64,000 nt of DNA from JAYPWI01 sp038135065 (lineage in GTDB: Bacteria > Actinomycetota > Acidimicrobiia > Acidimicrobiales > Poriferisodalaceae). The position numbers were made by a program, and so were the translations under genes. Below are positions 25,138 to 32,238 of this stretch, piece after piece; position 1 is the first letter of the stretch; the number at the start of each line of letters is the position of its first letter. The notes under the pieces were generated by a model that had not been told where the DNA came from, did no database searches, and was given only the letters and a program-made list of their open reading frames with translations. The stretch is from assembly GCA_038135065.1 (NCBI GenBank), contig JAYPWI010000014.1, positions 1 to 64,000 of the forward strand. Direction: 5' to 3'.

Positions 25138-28100
25138 TCAGCCCCTGGGCGGAATGAACGAGAAAGGCCGTGGCGTCCCGAGTCGGGTTGCAGCCGCCAG
25201 GAGTTGTTCGGCGCCAGCAGGGTCGAGCGGCCGGGAGAACAGGTAGCCCTGCCCGAACTCGCAACCCAACGCTGCCAGTTGGTCGCTCTGCTCCTGCAGT
25301 TCGATGCCTTCGGCCACGACCGAAAGCCCGAGTTGTTGGCCGAGCTGCAGGATCGAGGACACGAGCTCGTCGCGGTCGTCGTTCAGTCGGTCGACGAAGG
25401 CTTTGTCGATCTTGAGCTTGTCGAACGGTAGTTGGTCGAGATAGCTCAGGGCCGAGTAGCCGGTACCGAAGTCGTCGATGGCCAACTGCACACCGAGGGC
25501 CTTGAGAGCATCGAGTACCCGCTTGACCTCGTCGAGTTCGTCGATGACGACCGATTCGGTCACCTCGAAGGTCAGGAGATGAGGAGCTATGTCAAGGCTT
25601 CGGATACTGGCGGTCGTGCTCTCCAGGAAACCGGGTCGGCGAAGTTCGTTGACCGACACGTTGATGGCCATGAACAGCGACGTCGTCCAGGGCATCGTGC
25701 GTTGCCAGTGCAACAACTGGCGACTTGCTTCCTCGAGCAGCCACGAACCGAGCGGCACGATGGCCCCGCTGGCCTCGGCCAGGGGAATGAACACAGCAGG
25801 ACTGATTGGGCCCCGCTCGGGATGTTCCCAGCGCATGAGCGCCTCGAAACCGACGATCTCTCCGGTGTCGAGCGCCACGATCGGCTGGTAGTTGAGGGTG
25901 ATCTCCTGGCGGCCCAGGGCGCCGAGGAGGTCAGTCTTGAGTTGGATGTGTTCGACGATCTCCTCGCGGACCGACGGGTCGTAGTGGGCAATCGATCCGG
26001 ACCCTTGCCGCTTCGCCGAGTAGACGGCGATGTCACCGTTGCGCAGGGCGATGTCCGGTTCCTCGACGTCGTCGAGAGCGCACACCCCTAAGCAGACGGT
26101 CAGCGCGACTGAACAGCCGTCCACAACGAAGGGCTCCTCGAGGGTCGAGCAGATTCGTTGGGCGATCGCAGCAATCTGATCGGCGTCCCGAACTCCATCC
26201 AGCAGCACGCCGAACTCGTCGCCTCCGAGGCGGGCAATCAGCGCTGGGCTGTCGCAGCAGCCGCCGAGACGCTGCCCGACGAGGCACAGGATCTTGTCGC
26301 CCAGAGGATGACCGAAGGCGTCGTTGACTCGGGCGAATTGGTCGATGTCAACCTGGAAAAGGACCCCGCCCCCCGGCCCCGAAGGTGCCAACGTGGCGGC
26401 GATGCTTTCCCGGAATTGAAACCGATTGGCCAACCCGGTCAGGGGGTCGTGCAGCGACTGTTGCTGAAGGGTCGCCTCGAGGCTGCGCTGCTCGGTCGTG
26501 TCGTGTGCATTGATCACGATGCCTGCGACCTCGTTGTCCTCGCTGAGATCGGTGGCCATCAACTCGAGCAATAACCGCTGACCGGTCCGACCACGGCATT
26601 CGACCTCGATCGGGCCGATGGGCGATGGGCTGGCCTGGGCGCGGGCGACGAGCCCGAGCAGGGCCTGTTCGTCCCTGGCGCCCAACACCGTTGAGAGTTC
26701 TGCCCTGCGTTGGCCTGCCACCATCAGCGTTCGTTGTGCCGCTGGACTGGCGAAGGTGACTACGAGGTCCTTGTCGACGACGAGCACCATGTCAGACGAC
26801 TGCTCGACGAGGGCGCGGAATCGACGCTGTGAGCGCTGCCGATGAACCTCCTCTGCGTGGGCGGCAGCATCGAGAGCCAGTGCCAACGAGCTGCCGAGCG
26901 AGGCGAGACCGTCGAGCAGGGTCGGGTCGGGACGTTCGCCGGACGTCAGGTACAGCACGCAGGAATTGCCAACCGTTGTGGAGATGGGACACCTGGTCAC
27001 CCAGGGTGCGATCTCCGGCCAGTACAGATCCGGGGCCTGGGCCTTCTCGAGGATCTCAATTCCGGCCGTCCACTGCTGACTGCCGTCGGAGGGCCATGGG
27101 TGGATGGCCGTGCCGATCGCTGGATGGGACCGGATTCCGGCTGAGGCGGCGACAACCTGAACGTCCGGAGGGCCGCTGGCGAGGGACACCCTTGCATCGG
27201 AGAGATGTCGGCTGAGCTGATGGGCGCTGTCCACTGCAGTCTGGAACAACTGGCCGGTGGACTCGGCCACGACGAGCGACTGCCCGGTGGCCAACAGGAC
27301 CCCCTGGGCGTCGCTGAGCCGTTGGCGGGACATCGTGAGATCAGCGAGTCGGACGAAGACCATGAGGCTCAGCACGAACCAGGCCGGAACAATGACCCAC
27401 ATGAGAATGCGATTGCCTCGTGCGATCTCGACGAGCATGAGTACCGGCAGCAGGATCACTGCAATGCCCATGGCAGCGAGCCGTCGCCGCGTCACGCGGA
27501 TTGCATCGCTGGAGCCCTCGCCTGTCACCCGGATCATCGAGGGGTGAAGAACGGCGGGGATCACACATGCGAAGCCGAGATTGGCCAGCGTCACCACGAT
27601 GCGCAGATCGACGGGGCTGATCAGCGAAGCGATGGCAACGACATCGGCGGCCACCACGGCAATCGAGCCTGCTGCCATGAGCACGTAGGCCGGTGTCCGT
27701 CGACCGGGAGTGAGGGCCAGCCGGGCCATGGCCGTCAGCAGTAACAGGTCCATCATGCTGTACGCCGTGTTCAGCATTTTGGACGTCAGGGGTTGGGTGG
27801 GTTCGGCCAGGTACGGACCCATCAGGTACAACCACAGCACTGCTTGGATTCCCAGGGCCACCAGAAACGCGTCGATGGTCGTCGTGCGCGTCCTATTCGC
27901 TCCCCGTGAGCTCCCGAGCAGCCAGGTGCCGAACACGACGGAGCCCAACCCGGCCAGGGTGATGGGGTCGGCGTAGGACGGGAACGGGTCGGCTGTGCCG
28001 CTCAGCGCTGCATCTGCGGCCCGAACCAACGAACCGATCGCGAACAGGGCACAGGCGCCAGCCAGGTAGTACCAGGGCTGCCGGTAGGTGGGCTGATGAG

Positions 28101-28248
28101 CGTGCACTCCGACGAGGCAGGCCACCGCACCCGAGGTCGCCAGGAGCAGTGTGGCGACTACTCCGAGTGTGGGGCTGAGCACGACGCCACAGCACAGAGC
28201 CAGGCACGCAGCCAAAGAGCCATAGGCAACGCGGCTGGACGGCTTCAT
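25138..28248 (-). CDS. Membrane GGDEF/EAL cyclic-di-GMP turnover protein with PAS sensor
   Basis: The 1036-residue protein has about nine or ten N-terminal membrane helices (1-300), a GAF-like segment (about 320-465), a PAS domain (about 470-590), a GGDEF domain and a C-terminal EAL domain. The GGDEF motif RLGGDEFGVLL and the EAL motif GFEALMRWEHPERG are both intact, as are later EAL landmarks (NVSVNELRRP, DDFGTGYSALSYL, DKLKIDKAFV). Both cyclase and phosphodiesterase activity are thus possible. I see no RxxD inhibitory site just before GGDEF. The input signal is unknown. It converges on der. Confidence 0.92.
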   Translation of the reverse strand: MKPSSRVAYGSLAACLALCCGVVLSPTLGVVATLLLATSGAVACLVGVHAHQPTYRQPWYYLAGACALFAIGSLVRAADAALSGTADPFPSYADPITLAGLGSVVFGTWLLGSSRGANRTRTTTIDAFLVALGIQAVLWLYLMGPYLAEPTQPLTSKMLNTAYSMMDLLLLTAMARLALTPGRRTPAYVLMAAGSIAVVAADVVAIASLISPVDLRIVVTLANLGFACVIPAVLHPSMIRVTGEGSSDAIRVTRRRLAAMGIAVILLPVLMLVEIARGNRILMWVIVPAWFVLSLMVFVRLADLTMSRQRLSDAQGVLLATGQSLVVAESTGQLFQTAVDSAHQLSRHLSDARVSLASGPPDVQVVAASAGIRSHPAIGTAIHPWPSDGSQQWTAGIEILEKAQAPDLYWPEIAPWVTRCPISTTVGNSCVLYLTSGERPDPTLLDGLASLGSSLALALDAAAHAEEVHRQRSQRRFRALVEQSSDMVLVVDKDLVVTFASPAAQRTLMVAGQRRAELSTVLGARDEQALLGLVARAQASPSPIGPIEVECRGRTGQRLLLELMATDLSEDNEVAGIVINAHDTTEQRSLEATLQQQSLHDPLTGLANRFQFRESIAATLAPSGPGGGVLFQVDIDQFARVNDAFGHPLGDKILCLVGQRLGGCCDSPALIARLGGDEFGVLLDGVRDADQIAAIAQRICSTLEEPFVVDGCSVALTVCLGVCALDDVEEPDIALRNGDIAVYSAKRQGSGSIAHYDPSVREEIVEHIQLKTDLLGALGRQEITLNYQPIVALDTGEIVGFEALMRWEHPERGPISPAVFIPLAEASGAIVPLGSWLLEEASRQLLHWQRTMPWTTSLFMAINVSVNELRRPGFLESTTASIRSLDIAPHLLTFEVTESVVIDELDEVKRVLDALKALGVQLAIDDFGTGYSALSYLDQLPFDKLKIDKAFVDRLNDDRDELVSSILQLGQQLGLSVVAEGIELQEQSDQLAALGCEFGQGYLFSRPLDPAGAEQLLAAATRLGTPRPFSFIPPRG

Positions 28249-28321
28249 GGCAGACCTGTCGTCCGAACCTGCTCAACCGAAAGGCTTTGCTACCCCTCGT
28301 GCACGGCAACGGCGACCTCGG

Positions 28322-29020
28322 TCAGGAGGGGGTCCCGGCGTCGTGGGTGCTCCGGTCGACGTCACCCTCCGAAGCGCGATCGCGCAGATCGATGATCACC
28401 TCGCCGTCTTCGGCCGGCGGTGTCGACGATGCTGTCGAGGACCATGGACCGTCGATGGTGTCGAACCGCTCGAGGGAGCCCGTGCCCGATCGGAGGTGGA
28501 TTGCCCAATAGACCTGCTGATCGATCGCTCCGATCGTCACGTCGTGCACCCGCGACCATGCCTGAGCGCCGAATTCAGGGAGGCCTTTGGCGATCACCTC
28601 GGCGCAGCAGTCGAAGGCAATGATCATGTCGTGGGGGGCGAAATGCTCGCCCATCGCTCGGTTGAGGAGCAGAAGGTTGGCGGCCGATCGATGCCCATCG
28701 GTGACGGCAAGCGCTGGCTGGTAGGCGATTCTGCCTGCTGCATAGTGATCGGGGAACCGAGCGGCGAAGAACTCGGGGTTGATCCAGGGAATGAGTTTGA
28801 GATCGGTGACCGCCAGCGCGAAGCCCCTCGGAACGCCATCCGAGGATCGCACGACGAACGTTGTCGCCGCATCGTGGCAGAGAAGACCCCGCAGCTCGTG
28901 TTCGTAGAGCGTTTGACGGGTGGCTGTTGCGGTACGCAGGGGGGCGAAGGCATCGGTGTAGAGCTGCACGAGGGCATCCATGGTGCGGTCGTCGGGGTGA
29001 CGTTCTATCGAGACCGACAT
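28322..29020 (-). CDS. GNAT-like acyltransferase-fold protein (tentative)
   Basis: The 232-residue protein starts at ATG 29020, where AAAGG lies six bases upstream; the nine residues before it in the open frame are not needed. Segments such as FVVRSSDGVPRGFALAVTDL (about 57-76) and RSAANLLLLNRAM resemble the central strands of GNAT folds. The acetyl-CoA-binding R/QxxGxG/A loop is not evident, so the assignment is weak. The last 35 residues are Ser/Thr/Asp-rich. It lies 73 bases upstream of the GGDEF/EAL gene in the same direction and may be cotranscribed. A longer plus-strand frame over the same DNA is judged a shadow. Confidence 0.55.
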   Translation of the reverse strand: MSVSIERHPDDRTMDALVQLYTDAFAPLRTATATRQTLYEHELRGLLCHDAATTFVVRSSDGVPRGFALAVTDLKLIPWINPEFFAARFPDHYAAGRIAYQPALAVTDGHRSAANLLLLNRAMGEHFAPHDMIIAFDCCAEVIAKGLPEFGAQAWSRVHDVTIGAIDQQVYWAIHLRSGTGSLERFDTIDGPWSSTASSTPPAEDGEVIIDLRDRASEGDVDRSTHDAGTPS

Positions 29021-29109
29021 GGTGAACCTTTCTCGGCGGCAGGTCACCTACGTAGCGATGGGTGTCGAGGATGCTTCTGGGCCCTACTGTCCGAGATAAG
29101 CCTTACCAC

Positions 29110-29637
29110 TCAGACCGCAATCGACGCCACTCCGGAGTACAGGGCACAGAACGTGAACCCGAAGATCGAGCAGGCCGCCACAGCGGTCGGCGCGACAGGG
29201 CGGTCGGGAACGAGTCGGTGGGTCAGCCAGGTGGTGGCTATGCCACCGAGCAGCACACTGCTGGCGATGAACCCCAGCACTGCGCCGCTGGCGAGCGCAC
29301 CCCGCATCCACGCCGCCGAGCGACGGTCGGTCGTTCCGGTGACCCAGCGGGTGAGGGTCTGGGACCGTCCTTGGCGGGGCCTTTCCCGAGGGCGAACGAG
29401 GAGCAGGCTGACGGCAAGGCTTCCAGCGGAATAGACCACGCTGCAGACCAGCCACCCCATCAGTGGTCCCCACAGCGCAACGGCACCGATGACGGGTGCC
29501 GCGAACAGCGCGTCGTCCCAGATGTACAACCCGATGATCGCTAGGACGCCCATCACCTTCGTTCGAGCGAGTCGCCGGCCAGTCGCCGCCGGATCGGGGC
29601 TGTTCGAAGCCGACCCGGGTCGGGGGATCGCGTTCAC
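29110..29637 (-). CDS. Hypothetical membrane protein
   Basis: The 175-residue protein has about four predicted membrane helices (around 30-45, 53-75, 112-130, 147-170) and a charged Arg-rich loop between helices 2 and 3 (about 80-108). No family was recognised. The start is GTG 29637; a nearby TACGGT nine bases upstream could be a -10. It is divergent from the small zinc-ribbon gene. Confidence 0.6.
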   Translation of the reverse strand: MNAIPRPGSASNSPDPAATGRRLARTKVMGVLAIIGLYIWDDALFAAPVIGAVALWGPLMGWLVCSVVYSAGSLAVSLLLVRPRERPRQGRSQTLTRWVTGTTDRRSAAWMRGALASGAVLGFIASSVLLGGIATTWLTHRLVPDRPVAPTAVAACSIFGFTFCALYSGVASIAV

Positions 29638-29702
29638 CGCTGTGGAACCGTACAGTACGGCTCGATGCCCACCTGCTGGCCGAATCGTGGGAACCTTGAC
29701 CC

Positions 29703-29909
29703 GTGAGCTGGTGCGAACAATGCCAACGTCAGGTCGAGGATCCGACGCTGGGTGGTGACGCTCGCTGTCCTGGTTGCGGGGCTCGTCCTACGGTCGCGTC
29801 GGCATCGCGTATCCCGTGGCACTTCTGGGCACTGGTCATTGCAGCGGGGGCATACCTGACCTGGCGGGCCCTCCAGGGCGTGTTGTGGGTGTTGGGAAGC
29901 ACGATCTGA
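29703..29909 (+). CDS. Small zinc-ribbon membrane protein
   Basis: The 68-residue protein has an N-terminal zinc-ribbon-like CX2C...CX2C (CEQC at about 4-7, CPGC at about 22-25) followed by one membrane helix (HFWALVIAAGAYLTWRALQGVLWVL). GTG start without a clear Shine-Dalgarno. Function unknown; the architecture is a common one for small actinobacterial proteins. It lies upstream of the tRNA-Pro gene. Confidence 0.6.
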   Translation: MSWCEQCQRQVEDPTLGGDARCPGCGARPTVASASRIPWHFWALVIAAGAYLTWRALQGVLWVLGSTI

Positions 29910-30001
29910 CCGACGGCGAAGGTGGTTCGCCCTGGACCGTCGTGTAACCTCTCCCGCTCGGGCGCAGCGGTTCCCTGTGGAATGGATTCGCAGCTGCTCA
30001 G

Positions 30002-30079
30002 CGGGCTGTGGCGCAGTTTGGTTAGCGCACTGGTCTGGGGGACCAGGGGTCGGAGGTTCAAATCCTCTCAGCCCGACCA
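30002..30079 (+). tRNA. tRNA-Pro (anticodon GGG)
   Basis: A complete cloverleaf can be drawn. Acceptor CGGGCTG (30002-30008) pairs with CAGCCCG (30069-30075). The D-stem is GCGC/GCGC. The anticodon stem is CTGGT/ACCAG with loop CTGGGGG, giving anticodon GGG. The T-stem is GGAGG/CCTCT with loop TTCAAAT. A73 is followed by an encoded CCA (30077-30079). It reads CCC/CCU proline codons. The last 12 bases overlap the end of the convergent LOG gene. A TAACCT hexamer at 29945-29950 may be its -10. Confidence 0.95.
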
Positions 30080-30679
30080 ACGTCCCGGCCTCCTCGTCGA
30101 GGCCGGGACGACCGCCATGCGTCGCAGGGCGGTCGTCGCTTCTGCAGGGTCGGCAACCGCCGCGAGGAGCGCTCGGTTCGCAGGACTCACGAACCCCGAG
30201 GACACCGCTCGGTCGAGGAACCGGAGGAAGAACTCCCAGTAGCCGTCGACGTCCAAGAGCACGGCAGGTAGGTAGTGCAGGCCGATCTGGGTCCATGTCA
30301 GTGCCTCGAAGAGCTCTTCGAGCGTGCCGTAGCCGCCCGGGAGGGCGATCACCCCGTCACACAACTCGTACATGGCCGCCTTGCGGGCATGCATCGAATT
30401 CACGGTTCGCAACTCGCTCAGGCCCCTGTGGGCCACGTCGGACCCGAAGGTCCCGGTCGGATAGATCCCGATGGCATGTCCACCCGAACTCAGGTGGGCG
30501 TCGGCTACCGCACCCATCAGCCCAGCGTCACTACCGCCGAAGACGAGGGTGATGCCCTCTTCGGCCAGGTGTCTGCCGAGTCGGGCAGCCATGTCCGTGT
30601 ACGCACCATCGGACCCTGCCGCCGAACCGCAGAACACGCCGACCACTTCGAGTGGCGCTGATGGGTCGGCGGTGGTCAT
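30068..30679 (-). CDS. LOG-family nucleotide 5'-monophosphate phosphoribohydrolase
   Basis: The 203-residue protein has the LOG signature PGGYGTLEELFE (about 112-123) and the upstream SMHARKAAM (Arg/Lys, about 94-102). FGGSDAGLMG replaces the more common GGGxxGLMG. The family removes the base from AMP-type cytokinin nucleotides or similar substrates. The ATG overlaps the oxidoreductase stop (ATGA). The last codons run into the 3' end of tRNA-Pro. Confidence 0.88.
   Translation of the reverse strand: MTTADPSAPLEVVGVFCGSAAGSDGAYTDMAARLGRHLAEEGITLVFGGSDAGLMGAVADAHLSSGGHAIGIYPTGTFGSDVAHRGLSELRTVNSMHARKAAMYELCDGVIALPGGYGTLEELFEALTWTQIGLHYLPAVLLDVDGYWEFFLRFLDRAVSSGFVSPANRALLAAVADPAEATTALRRMAVVPASTRRPGRWSG
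30081..30110 (+). terminator. Strong hairpin after tRNA-Pro
   Basis: CGTCCCGGCCTC (30081-30092) and GAGGCCGGGACG (30099-30110) form a 12-bp stem with a six-base loop, one base after the tRNA CCA. No T-tract follows. It lies inside the last codons of the opposite-strand LOG gene, so it is both coding and probably a tRNA terminator. Confidence 0.6.
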
Positions 30680-31896
30680 CCTGCGAGTTCGGCAACCGTG
30701 CTCATGGTCTGGTCCCAGTCGGGATGTTCGACCAGTAGTCGGCGCAGGCGGACGAAGGGCTTGATGGCGTTGAGGCTCACCACGCCGACGAGATGATCAC
30801 CGCGTCGGTAGCCGGCGACGAAGGCGTCGTCCTCAGGGGAGCCGATCAGCATGACCACCTCGTCGTCCGCCGATGGCTGCCCAGCGATCTGGATGCGGGC
30901 CTCGTACTGGTCCGACCACACGAACGGCACGCTGTCGTAGCGGCGCAACTGCTGGGGTTCCAGCAAGTTGTGGGCGACCAACATCCCGTGCTCGACGGCT
31001 GCCGTCCAATGCTCGACCCGATGGGCATCAGGCCCCACCCACATGTTCGGCGCCCGCGCCACGTCGCCGATGGCGAACACCCCCTCAGCCCCCGCATTGA
31101 GGGTGACGTCGCACAGAACGCCGTTGTCGATGCGCAAACCCGATCCGTCGAGCCAGTCGGTGTTGGGCGTCACCCCGATGCCGACCACCACGAGGTCGGC
31201 ATCGAGGCGTGAGCCGTCGTCGAGCTCGACGGCCTCGATGCGGTCGCCGGCGTGGAGTCGGCTCACCGATCGTCCGAGGAGCAGGTCGACTCCGTGTCGA
31301 CCATGCAGGGTGCCGATGGCGGCCCCCATCGACGGCCCGAGCCCCCGGGTCAGCGGGGCGCTCGCCGCTTCCACGACGGTCGTGTGGCAACCGCGGGCGT
31401 GTGCGGCTGCGGCCACTTCGGAGCCGATGAACCCAGCCCCTACTACCAGGACTCGAGCACCGGGAGTCATCGAGGCCCGAATGGCCATGGCGTCATCGAG
31501 GGTTCGCAGGGTGTGTACCCCTTCGATGTCAGCCGCGCCCGGGAGGGTCCTGGCCCGAGCCCCGCTGGCGATCACCAGTCCGTCGAACGGCATTCGTTGG
31601 TCACCGACCGTGATGGATCTGGCCGCTAGGTCCAGCGCAGACGCCGGTGTGCCCAGGACCAGGTCGATGGACAGATCGTCGTAGGTGTCGGCGGGGATCA
31701 GGTTCAGCTGGCTCGGCTCGATGTCGTCGGTCAGTGCCGCCTTGGAAAGCGGAGGACGGTCGTAGGGCAGGTGCCGTTCATCTCCCACGATCGAAACACG
31801 GCCCTCGTAGCCCATTCGTCGGAGGTTCTGCGCAGTTCGTACACCGCCGAGTGATGCTCCGACGATCACGATGTGCTGATTGCTCTCGACCGTCAC
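30676..31896 (-). CDS. FAD-dependent pyridine-nucleotide-disulfide reductase (ferredoxin/rubredoxin reductase type)
   Basis: The 406-residue flavoprotein has FAD-binding IVIVGASLGGVRTAQNLR (about 10-27), NAD-binding VLVVGAGFIGSEVAAAA (about 147-163) and the second FAD motif GVFAIGDVARAPN (about 272-284). YDRPPLSK is typical of reductases that pass electrons from NAD(P)H to a ferredoxin or rubredoxin, often for oxygenases. No ferredoxin gene is adjacent. GTG 31896 is chosen over the TTG at 31908 because GGGAGG lies just upstream. The LOG gene overlaps its stop. Confidence 0.88.
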   Translation of the reverse strand: MTVESNQHIVIVGASLGGVRTAQNLRRMGYEGRVSIVGDERHLPYDRPPLSKAALTDDIEPSQLNLIPADTYDDLSIDLVLGTPASALDLAARSITVGDQRMPFDGLVIASGARARTLPGAADIEGVHTLRTLDDAMAIRASMTPGARVLVVGAGFIGSEVAAAAHARGCHTTVVEAASAPLTRGLGPSMGAAIGTLHGRHGVDLLLGRSVSRLHAGDRIEAVELDDGSRLDADLVVVGIGVTPNTDWLDGSGLRIDNGVLCDVTLNAGAEGVFAIGDVARAPNMWVGPDAHRVEHWTAAVEHGMLVAHNLLEPQQLRRYDSVPFVWSDQYEARIQIAGQPSADDEVVMLIGSPEDDAFVAGYRRGDHLVGVVSLNAIKPFVRLRRLLVEHPDWDQTMSTVAELAG

Positions 31897-32058
31897 GCAA
31901 CCTCCCAACGATGTGTCTGCGTGATGGCGACGCTAGTGGCCTCGGCAGGCCTCCGCGAACTGCGTAGGGAGGGGGCATTACCACCCTCCGTGAGTGTTCC
32001 CAGGTCAAAAAATTCGCCGCTGATGCTTGCCGATCCTCGGCGCGACTTGTACAGATGC

Positions 32059-32088
32059 TTGACAGAGCTGTAACTACGGCGGTGTAAT
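32059..32088 (+). promoter_or_regulatory. Promoter of nrdAB
   Basis: TTGACA (32059-32064), an 18-base spacer and TGTAAT (32083-32088). This is the most consensus-like housekeeping promoter in the window. Transcription would start near 32095 and leave a leader of about 145 bases. Confidence 0.6.
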
Positions 32089-32126
32089 CACAGACCCGTC
32101 ACTTGATGGTCATCGGGTATCGACTC

Positions 32127-32174
32127 GGGAACGCACTACGTCTGCCTCGTTCAGGAGGCAGGAAACGCACTCCC
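32127..32174 (+). promoter_or_regulatory. nrdAB leader: direct repeats flanking a hairpin
   Basis: CTGCCTC (32142-32148) and GAGGCAG (32155-32161) form a 7-bp stem with loop GTTCAG. It is flanked by near-identical GGGAACGCACTAC (32127-32139) and GGAAACGCACTCC (32161-32173). It could be protein- or RNA-mediated control of ribonucleotide reductase; the function is unknown. Confidence 0.4.
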
Positions 32175-32238
32175 AGGTCAGTACCGGTTTCAGGCGGCGG
32201 ATCGAGGCACCGAGGCGACCGAGAAGAGGGCATTGACA

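Larger units (their letters stand above)
31897..32238. other. Divergent intergenic region before nrdA
   Basis: About 340 bases without a convincing gene between the FAD reductase and nrdA. It contains an inverted repeat GGAGGG/CCCTCC (31968-31973 and 31984-31989), an A-run at about 32007-32012, a consensus-like promoter at 32059-32088 facing nrdA, and a leader of roughly 140 bases with a hairpin flanked by direct repeats. No NrdR box resembling the consensus was seen. Confidence 0.6.

Noticed and set aside
28247..29434. Long plus-strand open frame (395 codons) opposite the GNAT-like gene
   Set aside because: It overlaps two better minus-strand genes, has no recognisable motifs, and its composition is that of an antisense shadow. 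The minus gene has a proper ribosome-binding site and fold-like segments.
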